Source: Magnetospirillum sp.
GTDB lineage: Bacteria > Pseudomonadota > Alphaproteobacteria > Rhodospirillales > Magnetospirillaceae
Direction: 5' to 3'
NCBI GenBank assembly: GCA_024707145.1
Contig: JANQAI010000011.1
Span: forward strand, 992,001 to 1,056,000
Length of the DNA: 64,000 nucleotides
The translations under genes and the position numbers were made by a program. A model generated the notes under the pieces. That model did not search any database. It worked only from the letters and a program-made list of their open reading frames with translations, and had not been told where the DNA came from. This document shows positions 47,681-59,406 of this stretch, in pieces (position 1 is the stretch's first letter; each line of letters starts with the position of its first letter).

Positions 47681-48159
47681 TGGCGGACCTGACCCATTTC
47701 GACACCGACGGCAACGCGGTGATGGTGGACGTCTCGGACAAGGGCGAGACCGAACGCGTCGCCGTGGCCCGCGGCAAGGTGGTGATGGCGCCACAGACCA
47801 TGGCGCTGATCCAATCGCGCGGCCTGAAGAAGGGTGACGTGCTGGCGGTGGCGCAACTGGCCGGCATCATGGGCGCCAAACGCACCCCCGACTTGATTCC
47901 GCTGTGCCATCCCCTGGCCTTGACTTCGGTGAAGGTGGAACTGGCGCTGGACCCCGATAATGCCGCCGTCGCCATCGAGGCCACCTGCAAGCTGAGGGGG
48001 CGCACCGGGGTCGAGATGGAGGCGCTGACCGCCGTATCGGTGGCGGCGCTGACGGTCTACGACATGGTCAAGGCAGTGGACAAATCCATGCGCATCACCG
48101 ACATCCATCTGGTGCACAAATCCGGCGGCAAGTCAGGTACCTACGAGATCGCGGAATGA
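47680..48159 (+). CDS. moaC: Cyclic pyranopterin monophosphate synthase MoaC
   Basis: 159 residues, second step of molybdenum-cofactor synthesis. [34 protein letters not shown] and [25 protein letters not shown] are the three active-site blocks. Overlaps trpC and moeA by a few bases each. The trpC-moaC-moeA-lexA order is common in alphaproteobacteria. Confidence 0.97.
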   Translation: MADLTHFDTDGNAVMVDVSDKGETERVAVARGKVVMAPQTMALIQSRGLKKGDVLAVAQLAGIMGAKRTPDLIPLCHPLALTSVKVELALDPDNAAVAIEATCKLRGRTGVEMEALTAVSVAALTVYDMVKAVDKSMRITDIHLVHKSGGKSGTYEIAE

Positions 48160-49355
48160 TCAGCGTCGAGGTCGCGCTGGAGCGGGTGCTGGACGGCTGC
48201 CGCCCCACCGCTCCCGAGATGGTCGCCCTGCCCGCCTCGCTGGGCCGGGTGCTGGCCGAGGACGTGGCCGCCCGCGTCGCCCATCCGCCCCTGGACGTCT
48301 CGGCCATGGACGGCTACGCCGTCCGCGCCGCCGACTTGCCCCAGCCGGGCCGGCTGAGCGTCATCGGCGAATCCGCCGCCGGCCGCCCCTTCGCCGGCAC
48401 CCTGGGCGCCGGGCAGGCGGTGCGCATCTTCACCGGCGCCGGCATGCCGCCGGGCGCCGACACCGTGGTGATGCAGGAAGACGCCACCCGCGCGGGCGAC
48501 ACCGTGGACATCACCATCGCCCCCACGCCGGGCAAGCATGTGCGCACCCGCGGCCTGGATTTCCAGCCCGGCCAGATCGGGCTGAAGGCCGGAACGGTGA
48601 TGGGGCCGCGCCAGATCGCCCTGGCGGCCGCCATGAACGTCCCATGGCTCACCGTGCGCCGCCGCCCGCGCGTGGCCGTGCTGTCCACCGGCGACGAGAT
48701 CGCCATGCCGGGCGACCCGCTGGGACCGGCGCAGCTGGTTTCCTCCAACGGTCCTGGCATCGCCGCCCTGATCACTCTGCTGGGTGGCGAGCCGGTGCAG
48801 TTGGGCATTGCCCGCGACACCCGCGAATCACTGTCGGCCATGGTGGCGGCGGCCTCGGGCTGCGACCTGCTGGTGACCTCGGGTGGCGCCTCGGTGGGCG
48901 ATTACGACCTGGTCCAGGACGTGCTGGCCGAACACGGCCTGAAACTGGATTTCTGGAAGATCGCCATGCGCCCAGGCAAGCCGCTGATGTTCGGCACCCT
49001 GAGGAATGTCCCGGTACTCGGCTTGCCCGGCAACCCGGTAGCGGCCATGGTCTGCTCCTATGTGTTCCTGGCCCCCATGCTGCGTGCCATGCAGGGGCTG
49101 GGCGGCGGCCTGCCCACCCTGACCGCCGTGCTGGACGCCCCGGTGACGGCCAACGACGCCCGCCAAGACTACATGCGCGCCGGCCTGCGCCGTGACGGGC
49201 ACGGCATACCGGTGGCGACCCCCTACGGCCGCCAGGACTCCGCCGTGGTGTCGGGACTGGCCGCCGCCCAGGCGCTGATCGTACGCCCGCCCCATGCGGA
49301 AGCGGCAAGGGCCGGCGATACGGTGACGGTGATCCCCCTGCCCGACGGTTTCTGA
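48156..49355 (+). CDS. moeA: Molybdopterin molybdenumtransferase MoeA
   Basis: 399 residues; inserts molybdate into adenylated molybdopterin. [14 protein letters not shown] (residues 47-60), [49 protein letters not shown] and [13 protein letters not shown] are the family motifs. ATGA overlap with moaC. The pterin cofactor made here serves ordinary molybdoenzymes and is distinct from FeMo-co. Confidence 0.96.
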   Translation: MISVEVALERVLDGCRPTAPEMVALPASLGRVLAEDVAARVAHPPLDVSAMDGYAVRAADLPQPGRLSVIGESAAGRPFAGTLGAGQAVRIFTGAGMPPGADTVVMQEDATRAGDTVDITIAPTPGKHVRTRGLDFQPGQIGLKAGTVMGPRQIALAAAMNVPWLTVRRRPRVAVLSTGDEIAMPGDPLGPAQLVSSNGPGIAALITLLGGEPVQLGIARDTRESLSAMVAAASGCDLLVTSGGASVGDYDLVQDVLAEHGLKLDFWKIAMRPGKPLMFGTLRNVPVLGLPGNPVAAMVCSYVFLAPMLRAMQGLGGGLPTLTAVLDAPVTANDARQDYMRAGLRRDGHGIPVATPYGRQDSAVVSGLAAAQALIVRPPHAEAARAGDTVTVIPLPDGF

Positions 49356-49374
49356 AAACCGCCGACAAATCCCC

Positions 49375-49403
49375 TTGACGGGGAATAAGAACAGGCATAG
49401 AAC
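49375..49403 (+). promoter_or_regulatory. lexA promoter with SOS box
   Basis: -35 TTGACG (49375-49380), 17-bp spacer and -10 TAGAAC. The operator GAAC-AGGCATA-GAAC (49389-49403) is the reverse complement of the alphaproteobacterial LexA box GTTC-N7-GTTC and overlaps the -10. Confidence 0.88.
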
Positions 49404-49459
49404 GTGAACAACGGTTGCATTTTTGTTCCGTTCGTTGCTCTGGCCGGGGGAGTCGTCCC

Positions 49460-50161
49460 ATGTTGACCCGCAAGCAGTATGAACTGCTGATGTTCATTGA
49501 CCAGCGCCTGCGCGCCACCGGCATCTCGCCGTCTTTCGACGAGATGAAGGACGCCCTGGACCTCAAGTCCAAGTCGGGTATCCACCGCCTGATCACCGGG
49601 CTGGAGGAACGCGGCTTCATCCGCCGGCTGGCCCATCGCGCCCGCGCCCTGGAAGTGGTGAAGCTGCCCGAGAACATCGACCAGGCACTGCCGGCTCCGT
49701 CCGCCAAGTTCTCGCCCACCGTCATCCAGGGCAATTTCACCGCCCTGCCGGGCGCCGCCCAGGTGGCCTCCAACGCCGACGCGGTGAGCCTGCCGCTCTA
49801 CGGCAAGATCGCCGCCGGCACGCCTATCGAGGCGTTGCGCGACCATTCCTCCACCGTCGAGGTCCCCGCCTCCATGCTGGGCTCGGGCGAGCATTACGCC
49901 CTGGCGGTGGAGGGCGATTCCATGATCGACGCCGGCATTCTGGACGGTGACACCGTGCTGATCCGCCGCTGCGACACCGCCGATGCCGGTACCATCGTGG
50001 TCGCCCTGGTGGACGATCTGGAGGTCACCCTGAAGCGGCTGCGCCGCAAGGGGGCCTCCATCGCCCTGGAACCCGCCAACAAGAAGTACGAAACCCGGAT
50101 CTTCCCGCCGGACCGGGTCAAGGTGCAGGGCCGCCTGATCGGCCTGCTGCGCCAGTACTGA
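49460..50161 (+). CDS. lexA: SOS repressor LexA
   Basis: 233 residues. Winged helix [45 protein letters not shown], then the S24 self-cleaving domain: Ser in [11 protein letters not shown] and Lys in [10 protein letters not shown]. The cleavage site is probably Ala-Gly-like in the [14 protein letters not shown] region. Start at 49460 (GGGGGAG upstream) gives the canonical N-terminus. Autoregulation is expected from the SOS box. Confidence 0.97.
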   Translation: MLTRKQYELLMFIDQRLRATGISPSFDEMKDALDLKSKSGIHRLITGLEERGFIRRLAHRARALEVVKLPENIDQALPAPSAKFSPTVIQGNFTALPGAAQVASNADAVSLPLYGKIAAGTPIEALRDHSSTVEVPASMLGSGEHYALAVEGDSMIDAGILDGDTVLIRRCDTADAGTIVVALVDDLEVTLKRLRRKGASIALEPANKKYETRIFPPDRVKVQGRLIGLLRQY

Positions 50162-50186
50162 GCCCCGGCCGCCGGAGAGCCCCCCC

Positions 50187-50390
50187 ATGCCGATGAGCGC
50201 CCCCCTCCGCTTCGCCTTCTCCGCCGCCGGTGTCGTCGCCGACGGCCCGGCCGAGATGAGCGTCACCTATGTCGGCCGCATCAGCCGCAAGAACGCCGAG
50301 GCCGATGCACGGCGCCGCTTCGAGGAATGGTGCCGCATACCCAGTCCGCTGTCGCGGCGCTGGTCCAAGGACCAGGTGGTGGTCAGCTGA
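50187..50390 (+). CDS. Small hypothetical protein downstream of lexA
   Basis: 67 residues, MPMSAPLRFAFSAAGVVADG. RBS CCGGAGAG and normal codon use support it. The sequence VGRISRKNAEADARRRFEEWCRIP is basic and helical. Same strand as lexA, 25 bp away. Not recognised. Confidence 0.5.
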   Translation: MPMSAPLRFAFSAAGVVADGPAEMSVTYVGRISRKNAEADARRRFEEWCRIPSPLSRRWSKDQVVVS

Positions 50391-50416
50391 GTTTAACTGG
50401 AGCCGACTATCCATGG

Positions 50417-50439
50417 ACCCTCGGGTCAAGCCCGAGGGT
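50417..50439. repeat. Intergenic palindrome
   Basis: ACCCTCGGG-TCAAG-CCCGAGGGT within TATCCATGGACC...TGACGGCC; a small dispersed-type intergenic repeat by its form. No second copy is seen in this window. Confidence 0.45.
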
Positions 50440-50484
50440 GACGGCCAAATCAAAGCGATACAACCTTAACCGGACAAGCTCTGG

Positions 50485-50516
50485 CCCTCTTCCCACCCCC
50501 GTGGGAGAGGGTTTTT
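50485..50516. terminator. Terminator between convergent lexA unit and kinase operon
   Basis: CCCTCT-CCCAC/GTGGG-AGAGGG stem (one bulge) followed on the plus strand by TTTTT. It abuts the stop of the minus-strand kinase gene. Confidence 0.82.
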
Positions 50517-52114
50517 CATTTCACCGTGCGGTCCGGCGGGAAAATCAGGGTCACCCTGGTTCCCTTGCCCACCTCGGATTCCAGGGCCAGGGTACCGCCG
50601 TGCAGTTCCATGAAACCCTTGGCCAGGGGCAGGCCCAGGCCGGTGCCTTCGTGTTTGGGCGACAGGGTATTCTCCACCTGGCCGAAGGGCTGCAGCACCA
50701 ACGGGATGTCCTGGGGCGCGATGCCGACGCCGTCATCCTCGATCACGATGGTGATGGCGCCGTCCTGTACGCGGGCGGCCACTGCCACATGGCCGCCTTC
50801 CGGCGTGAACTTGGTGGCGTTGGAGATGATGTTGAGCAGCGTCTGCTTCAGCAGGCGTTCGTCCGCATGCAGGCGCGGGAAGCGATCGGCCATGCTGAGT
50901 GCCAGGGACTGCTTCTTGGCCCCGGCCACGTGGCCGGCCAGCCGCATGGCCGCCTGGATGACGTCGGCCACGTCCACCTCTTCTTCCCGCAGGGTGACCT
51001 TGCCCACCTCTATACGCGACACGTCCAGGATATCGTTGATCACCCGCAGCAGATGGTGGGCTGATTCGGTGATGTTGGACATGTAGCTGCCGAAGCGGTC
51101 GTGCTCGCGCTCATCCATCAGGGTTTCCGCCAGTTCCGAGAAACCGATGATGGCGTTGAGCGGCGTGCGCAATTCGTGGCTCATGTTGGCCAGGAAGATG
51201 GTCTTCGCCCGGCTGGCCGCCTCGGCCACGTCACGGGCGGCGCGGGCCTGATCCTCCGCCATGCTGCGGCGGCGGATCTCCTGCCGCAGCCAGGCGGTGC
51301 GCTCCTCCACCGCCTTCTGCAGTTCCTCGTGGGCGCGGCGCAGATAGTCCTCGGCCTGCTTGCGCTTGGTGATGTCGCGGGCGACGCCCACCAAGCCGAC
51401 CACCCGGTCATGGTCGTGGATGGGCACCTTGGTGATGGAATACCACGTGGCGGCACCTGCAGCATCGATGACCGCCTCCATCCGGTCCACCACCGGCACC
51501 CCGCGCTCGATGATGTCGCGTTCCTGATCCTCGATCATGGTGGCCCGTTCGGGCGGCACCAGATCGCCCAGCATATGCCCCACCACCTCGTGGGACCCCG
51601 CCACCCCCAGCAGTACCGCCTGGGCCGGATTGACGCGGGTGAAATGCAAGGTGCGGTCCTTGAAGAAGATGGCGTCGGGAACGTTGTCCATGAGCGAACG
51701 CAGCAGGTTGCGTTCGTGCTCCAGGGTGCGGCCCAGCCGCCAGCGGTCGGCGGCGGTACGCACCACCACCTTCAGTTCCAGCGGGTTCCACGGCTTGGAC
51801 AGATAGGCGTGAATCTGGCCCAGATTGACCGCCTTGACCAGGGCGTCCAGGTCGGAATAGCCGGTCACCAGCACGCGGGTGGCGTCGGAAACCTCGCGCG
51901 CGGCGCCGAGGAACTCGGCACCGGTCATGCCGGGCATGCGCTGGTCCGACAGGATCACCGCCATTTCCTGAAGTTCCAGGATCTTCAGGGCGGTCTGGCC
52001 GTCGCTGGCGGTCCATACCGCGAACTCATCCTCCAGCAGGTCGGTGATGGCGGTCAGGATTTGCGGTTCGTCGTCGACGACCAGAACGTTTTCCTTGCCC
52101 GGCTTGATGGCCAT
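50516..52114 (-). CDS. REC-PAS histidine kinase, end of chemosensory operon
   Basis: 532 residues, soluble. Receiver at the N-terminus (residues 8-125: VLVVDDEP, phospho-Asp in [20 protein letters not shown]), PAS (about 145-260, [24 protein letters not shown]), coiled coil, HisKA with [22 protein letters not shown] and HATPase (NAVT-like [31 protein letters not shown]). The RYxxxQHxYLSKPW pattern of the receiver resembles those paired with cheB-like output modules. [13 protein letters not shown]. Last gene of the minus-strand che operon, 22 bp after the REC-REC kinase; a likely partner of it. Confidence 0.92.
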   Translation of the reverse strand: MAIKPGKENVLVVDDEPQILTAITDLLEDEFAVWTASDGQTALKILELQEMAVILSDQRMPGMTGAEFLGAAREVSDATRVLVTGYSDLDALVKAVNLGQIHAYLSKPWNPLELKVVVRTAADRWRLGRTLEHERNLLRSLMDNVPDAIFFKDRTLHFTRVNPAQAVLLGVAGSHEVVGHMLGDLVPPERATMIEDQERDIIERGVPVVDRMEAVIDAAGAATWYSITKVPIHDHDRVVGLVGVARDITKRKQAEDYLRRAHEELQKAVEERTAWLRQEIRRRSMAEDQARAARDVAEAASRAKTIFLANMSHELRTPLNAIIGFSELAETLMDEREHDRFGSYMSNITESAHHLLRVINDILDVSRIEVGKVTLREEEVDVADVIQAAMRLAGHVAGAKKQSLALSMADRFPRLHADERLLKQTLLNIISNATKFTPEGGHVAVAARVQDGAITIVIEDDGVGIAPQDIPLVLQPFGQVENTLSPKHEGTGLGLPLAKGFMELHGGTLALESEVGKGTRVTLIFPPDRTVK

Positions 52115-52136
52115 GGTGGTCCTCTCTCCTCCGCCG

Positions 52137-53843
<1,707 letters not shown>

Positions 53844-53847
<4 letters not shown>

Positions 53848-54893
53848 TTGCCTCCGGCCAGTTGTGCTAGACGGGGCGCGATCCCGGGCAGCGGCAGCAT
53901 GTCCTTGACCGCCCCCAGTTTGGCCGCCGCCGCCGGCATGCCATAGACCACGCAGGTGCTCTCATCCTCGGCGATGGTGTGGCCGCCGGCCTTGTGCAGT
54001 TCGGCCATGCCGTCGGCGCCGTCGCTCCCCATGCCGGTCAGCACCACGCCGATCGCCCGCCGCCCCACGTCCTTGGCCAGCGACGACAGCAGCACCGACC
54101 CCGAGGGCCGCTGGCTGTGCAGCGGCGGAGTGTCCATCAGCGCCAGCTTGCCCCCTTTCAGCACCATGTGGCGGTCGGGCGGCGGGACATAGACCTTGCC
54201 CGGCTCGGGCACCTCGCCAGCCTGGGCGATGCGCACGTCGAACGACGTCACCCCGGCCAGCCACGAGACGAAGCCCTCCAGGAAGCTGGCAGTGATATGC
54301 TGCACCAGCAGGATGGGCAGCGGAAAGCCGGCATTCAGGCTGCTGAGCAACTGCACCAGCGCCTGCGGGCCGCCCGTGGACGAGACGATGCCCACCATGG
54401 AAAAACCCTGGGCGGGACGGCGGGCCACCACCGGCGGCTCGGCGGTGCCGAAGCGTAGGCCGCGATCGATGCCCTGACGCACCACCTTGACCTGACTCAT
54501 GATCGCCAGTTGGGTGCACAGATGGTGGGCCATGGCCTCGAAGGCTGCGTTGGTGACGCCCACCGGCTTCTCCACCACGGCCAGCGCACCGGCGCGGAGC
54601 GCGTTCATGGCGATGTTCAGTTCGTCGTCGTCCACGTTGGCGGCCACCACCACGATGGGGGTCGGGCGCTTGGCCATGATCTGCAGGGTGGCGTCCAGGC
54701 CGTTCATGCCCGGCAGACGGATGTCCAGCGAGATGATGTCCGGCTCCACCACCTCCAGCAGGGACAGCCCCTCCTCGGCGCTTTCCACCGCCGCCACCAC
54801 GTCGAAACGGGGGTCGGACCCGATGATGTGCTTCAAGAGTTCGCGCACCACCAGGGAATCTTCGACGATGAGGACGCGGATCTTATTGCTCAT
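53844..54893 (-). CDS. cheB: Chemotaxis methylesterase CheB
   Basis: 349 residues: receiver (VLIVEDSLVVRELLKHII, SLDIRLPGMNGLDATLQI, EKPVG) and methylesterase domain. Catalytic Ser in GIVSSTGGPQAL, His in VQHITASFLEGFV, Asp in TGMGSDGADGMAEL. Demethylates or deamidates the receptor of this operon (57169-58789). ATGA overlap with cheA. Confidence 0.96.
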
Positions 54894-57172
54894 AGAATCT
54901 GACCGATAGTTTCCAGGAGTTCCTTCTGGTCGAACTTGCGTTTGACCACATAGGCGTCGGCACCCAACGCCAGACCGCGCTCCCGGTCCTCGCGCGCTTC
55001 CAGCGAGGTGACCAGGATGACCGGCACCTTCTTCAGCGCCTGGTCGTTCTTGATGGCCTGCAGCAGGCCGAAACCATCCAGGCGCGGCATCTGGATGTCC
55101 GAGATGACCAGATCCACGTGTTCCGCGCGCAGCTTGGACAGGGCCTCGATGCCGTCCACCGCCAGCCGGACCACGTAGCCATGGGCTTCGAGGATGGTCT
55201 TCTCCAGCGTGCGGGTGGTCAGCGAGTCGTCCACCACCAGGATCACCGGCACGCGGCGCTCCGCCGGCTTTTCCACGGTGGTGAGCACCCGGATGGAGCC
55301 GGACTTGCGGAAGGTTTCGACGATCTCGAAAGGATTGAGCACCAGCGCTACCGCGCCGTCCTCCAGCAGCATGCCGCCGGCAACCATGGTCCCCATGGCG
55401 GCGGGCACGCCGATATCCTTGACCAGCGCCTCGCGGATGGACAGGAATTCGTCCACCGCCACGCCGACCCGGCGGTCGCCGTTGCGCAGAACAACCAGCG
55501 GCACCACGTTGCGGCTGACCTTCACCGCCGTCTCGCCCAGGGCCAGCAGGTGGGCCAGCGACAGCAGCGGTAATTGCTGGTCGCCCAGATAGACCACCGA
55601 CTTGCCCTCCACCGTCTTCACCGCCTCGGCGGGCACGCGGTACAGGCGGTCGACGCCCTCGGTGGGAATGGCATAGGCGTGTCCCTGGCAGCCCACCAGG
55701 AACAGGCGCTGGGTGGACACCGACAGCGGCAGAGAAATGCGGAAGCGGGTGCCGGCGGGGTCGCGCGGCAGCACCTCGACCGTGCCGTTCATCATGGTGA
55801 CCGTCTCGCGCACCACCGACAGCCCCATGCCGCGGCCCGACAGGTCGTCCACCGACGAATTGGTGGAGAATCCCGGATCGAAGATCAGATCCACCAGAAC
55901 CTGACGCGACAGCTCGACGGCCTCTTCGGCAGAGAACATGCCGAGCACCGTGGCCTTGGCGCGGATGGCGTCGAAATCCAGGCCGCGGCCGTCATCCTCG
56001 ACGGTCAGCACCAGGCGGCCGTCGGTGACGGCGAAGCCCAGGGCCACCTGGGCGGTGGGCGTCTTGCCCACGGCACGGCGGACGTCCGGCGTCTCCACGC
56101 CATGGGCGAGCGCATTGCGCAGCAGGTGCATGACCGGGTCCTTGAGGCCCTGGAGCACCATGCGGTCGGCCTCCACCTCCAGGCCCGACACCACCACGTC
56201 AACCTGCTTGCCCGACTCGCGGGCGATGTCGCGCACCATCTTGCGGAAACCGGCGAACACGCTTTCCGCCGGCACCATACGCGCGTCGCGCACCTCCTGC
56301 TGCACCTCGGCGGCTAATTGCCGTAAGGTCCAGCCGGTGCGCTGCTGCTGACGGCGCGACAGCCGGGCCTGGCGCCCGACCACGCGCAATTGCTGGTCCA
56401 GCGCCTCGCCGTGGCGCTCCACCTGGGCGGCACGGTCCGGGTCGCCCAGGTCGCGGGCCAGCCCGGCCGACAGCTTGCGCACCCGCCGCCACTGCTTGTC
56501 CAGTTCGGACAGGCGGCGATCGATGTCCAGCAATCCCTCGGTCACCGCCCGCTGATTCATGGTTTCGGTCAGCAGTTCGTTGGGGCTGCGCAGCAAGCGG
56601 TCCAGATGCAGCGCGCGCACGCGCACGGTTTCTTCCGCGATCACCGGCGTCTTGGGCGGCTCCGGTTGGCAGATGGGCTCGGGCGCCGACGCGGCGGCGG
56701 CAACGGCGGCCTCGATCCCGGCCGGCACGACAGGAGACTCGGCGGCAGCCGGCGCCGGCTCGATCTTATCCGCCGGCTGGCGTTCCGTTCCCAGGCAGGC
56801 ATCGATGGCCGCCAGCATTTCGCCGATGTCGGGCGGCACGGCGCCGCCGACGAAGGCGGTCACCCAGTCCTCGATCATATCGAGACTGCCGCCGACGATG
56901 GCGGCCACCTCCTTGTCCAGCCGCATCTGCCCGCCGCGTACGCGGGCGAACAGGGTTTCCAGGCGGTGCGAAAGCTGCTCGACCGGCGCCAGGTCAACGG
57001 CGCGGGCCGCGCCCTTCAGGCTGTGGGCCCGGCGAAAGGTCTCATCCAACTGGGCGATGCCGCTGCCTTCCGTCCGCCGTACCAGCTCGTCCACGAGCTT
57101 GCGGATGGCCTCCAGGTGCTCGCGATACTCCACCTGGAAGGCGGCCAGCAGCCTTTCGCGGATGCCGATCAA
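54890..57172 (-). CDS. cheA: CheA-type histidine kinase with C-terminal receiver
   Basis: 760 residues, hybrid CheA. Hpt domain with RRAHSLKGAARAV (phospho-His about 49), Ala/Pro linker, dimerisation region, HATPase (HLLRNALAHGVE, DDGRGLD, GRGMGLSVVRE), CheW-like domain (LFLVGCQGHAYAIPTEGVDRL) and a C-terminal receiver (VILVVDDSLTTRTLEKTIL, ISDIQMPRLDGFGLL, KRKF). This CheA-REC layout is that of WspE and of R. centenum CheA3, not of flagellar CheA. It starts with TTG overlapping the receptor stop codon (TTGA), so translation is probably coupled. Confidence 0.95.
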   Translation of the reverse strand: MIGIRERLLAAFQVEYREHLEAIRKLVDELVRRTEGSGIAQLDETFRRAHSLKGAARAVDLAPVEQLSHRLETLFARVRGGQMRLDKEVAAIVGGSLDMIEDWVTAFVGGAVPPDIGEMLAAIDACLGTERQPADKIEPAPAAAESPVVPAGIEAAVAAAASAPEPICQPEPPKTPVIAEETVRVRALHLDRLLRSPNELLTETMNQRAVTEGLLDIDRRLSELDKQWRRVRKLSAGLARDLGDPDRAAQVERHGEALDQQLRVVGRQARLSRRQQQRTGWTLRQLAAEVQQEVRDARMVPAESVFAGFRKMVRDIARESGKQVDVVVSGLEVEADRMVLQGLKDPVMHLLRNALAHGVETPDVRRAVGKTPTAQVALGFAVTDGRLVLTVEDDGRGLDFDAIRAKATVLGMFSAEEAVELSRQVLVDLIFDPGFSTNSSVDDLSGRGMGLSVVRETVTMMNGTVEVLPRDPAGTRFRISLPLSVSTQRLFLVGCQGHAYAIPTEGVDRLYRVPAEAVKTVEGKSVVYLGDQQLPLLSLAHLLALGETAVKVSRNVVPLVVLRNGDRRVGVAVDEFLSIREALVKDIGVPAAMGTMVAGGMLLEDGAVALVLNPFEIVETFRKSGSIRVLTTVEKPAERRVPVILVVDDSLTTRTLEKTILEAHGYVVRLAVDGIEALSKLRAEHVDLVISDIQMPRLDGFGLLQAIKNDQALKKVPVILVTSLEAREDRERGLALGADAYVVKRKFDQKELLETIGQIL

Positions 57173-58789
57173 AGCTTGTACTTCTCCAGGGTCTTGGCCA
57201 GCTGGTCTCCCAGTCGGGTCAGTTCCACCGCCGCCTTCTCCAACTGGCCGGTGGTGGTGGCCGTCTGCTGGCTGGCCAGACGGATTTCATGAAGCGCCTG
57301 GGTCACCTGCTCCAGCCCGATCTGCTGCTGGTTGGTGGCGCCGACGATCTGCTGGAAGGCCTGCACGCTCTCCTGGATGTTGTTGGACATCTGGCGGATG
57401 ACCTGTTCCGACACGTTGGTGCGCTCGCGGCCGACCTCGACGCGCTTGAGCGCCTCCTCGGTCAGCATCACCGAAGTGTTGATGCCCTTCTGGGTCTGCT
57501 CGAGGATGCCGCGCACCTGGGCGGTGGCCTCCTTGGCCTGGTCGGCCAGGTTCTTGATCTCGTTGGCCACCACCGAAAAGCGGCGACCCGATCTCGCGGG
57601 CGTCGGCGGCTTCGATGGCGGCGTTAAGGGCCACCAGGTTGGACTGTTCGGCGATGTCGTTGACGGTGGCGATGATCTCGCCCACCGCCTGGGTACGCTC
57701 GGACAGGGCGATGATGTTCTCGGCCACGTTCTCGGCCTGCTCGCGGATGGCTTCCATGCCCAGCGAGGCCTCGTGCACCGCCTGCAGACCGGCCTGGCCG
57801 GATTGCGACACCGCATCGGCGGTGCCCGCCACCTGGCGGGAACGTTCAGCCACCTGCTTGGAGGACAGGTTGATCTCCTCCACAGTAGTGGTGATCTCCT
57901 GCACCGCCGCCGCCTGCTGCTTGGTGCCCGCCGCCTGCTCCTGGGTCGAGGTCAGGATCTGCGCCGCCGCCAGGGTCAGGTTCTCGCACACCGAGCGGGA
58001 TTGCAGGGCGATATCGCGCAGGCTGGTCAGCATCTCGTTGAAGGCGTGCTGCAGCACGCCCAGTTCGTCGCCCGAGGTCACCTTCTGCGGGTTCTGGCGC
58101 AGGTTGCCGTGGGCGATTTCCTGGGCGGCGCGGGCGCAGGCGGCCAGGGGGTCGGCGATCTGGCGGCTGATCACCAGCGAGATGGCCACGCCGGCCAGGG
58201 CGGCGGCGATGCCGCCCGCCACCTGCCAGAAGATGGCTTGGTTGATGCGCTCCTCGCGGTCGCGCGAGTACAGGCGCATGATCTGGTCGGCCGATTGCGA
58301 CACCAGGGCCTGGGCGGCGATCAGGTCCCTCAGCTTTTCGGCCCGCCGGGCGTCATTGGGAGCCAGGGCCAGGTAGCGCGCCGCCTCGCCTTCCATCTGC
58401 CGGATCAGGGTGCCCTGCTCGGTCAGCTTGGCGCGGATTTCAGCGTTCTGGGTGGCCGGCATCTCGCCTTGCAGGCCGGTCTGTTCGGCACCGGGCAATT
58501 GGCCGCCGTCCAGCAGCACCGCCAGCGAGTCCTTCAGCAGCTTGGCGGTGGCCTCATGCTCGGACGGCTGGCTCATGCCGGCCAGGATCACTTCCTTGGT
58601 GAAGCGCTGGGTCAGGGTGCGCTGGCGAGCCGCCAGACCGCCCACCGTGCCCTGGTCCTTCTGCGCGTTGAGGATGACGGCGTTGAAGACGATCAGGCCG
58701 CCCAGCACCATGGTGAACAGCACCGCGACGATGACCAGCTTCCGGCTGAGCGTGATCTTCTTCCACACGGAGAACTCGGCGGTTTGCAT
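57169..58789 (-). CDS. Methyl-accepting chemotaxis protein of the chemosensory operon (frameshifted)
   Basis: About 539 residues. TM1 (LVIVAVLFTMVLGGLIVFNAVI), a periplasmic helical domain of the type IV pili methyl-accepting kind (ARQRTLTQRFTKEVILAGM), TM2 (AIFWQVAGGIAAALAGVAISLVI), HAMP, then the signalling domain with tip IIATVNDIAEQSNLVALNAAIEAA. The frame breaks at about 57585: GATCGGGTCGCC has one extra G, and removing it reads REIGRRFSVVANEIKNLADQ. Start at 58789 (RBS GGAAAG). No CheR-docking pentapeptide; it ends LEKYKL. Input probably soluble or surface related; unknown. Confidence 0.92.
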
Positions 58790-58802
58790 TCTCGTCTTTC
58801 CT

Positions 58803-59390
58803 TCAGGTGACTCGGCGGTATTCGGCCTGACGGTCCCGCAGGACATCCAGCGCCAGGATCTGTCGGGCATCGAGCAGGATCAGGGTGTCGGGCGTGATGC
58901 CGGCGACAAAACGTTGCGGCAGGCCGTTGGCCGCCTCGTGGGGCACGGTCAGGGCCTGGGGATCGATGAAGCGGATGCGGCTCAGGGAATCCACGCGCAT
59001 GCCGATCTCACGGCCGGGCACGCGCAGGAAGACCACATAGGCGCGTGCGGCCGGGTCCGGCTCGGCCAGGGTGAGCATGGCATGCAGATTGAGGACCGGG
59101 CGGATCTCGCCCCGCACGTTGGTGACGCCCAGCAGATGCTGGGCCAGTCCCGGCACGGGAGTCCACATGGCCAGCGGCATCACCTCGGACAGCTCGGCCA
59201 GGGGCAAGGCATAGGCTTCGGCGCCGATGCCGAAGCACAACACCGCCATGCCCAGCGGCTTGTCCTCGGCCTGGGCGCGGGCGGCGGCCAGGCGGTGCGC
59301 CCGCAGCTTCAGCACCTGCTGGATGAAAGCCGGGTCATCGGCGGAAAATCCTGCCGCCACTTGACGCCGCAGGCGCTCCACCAGCCCCAA
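58803..59390 (-). CDS. cheW: CheW-like coupling protein with N-terminal extension
   Basis: 195 residues. The CheW domain occupies about 48-195 (AVLCFGIGAEAYALPLAEL, HLLGVTNVRGEIRPVLNLHAML). The N-terminal extension MGLVERLRRQVAAGFSADDP with helix IQQVLKLRAHRLAAARAQ is as in WspD-type couplers. Apparent TTG start with GAGGGGGG upstream. It lies between cheR and the receptor gene. Confidence 0.9.
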   Translation of the reverse strand: MGLVERLRRQVAAGFSADDPAFIQQVLKLRAHRLAAARAQAEDKPLGMAVLCFGIGAEAYALPLAELSEVMPLAMWTPVPGLAQHLLGVTNVRGEIRPVLNLHAMLTLAEPDPAARAYVVFLRVPGREIGMRVDSLSRIRFIDPQALTVPHEAANGLPQRFVAGITPDTLILLDARQILALDVLRDRQAEYRRVT

Positions 59391-59406
59391 TTCCCCCCTC
59401 GTCCGG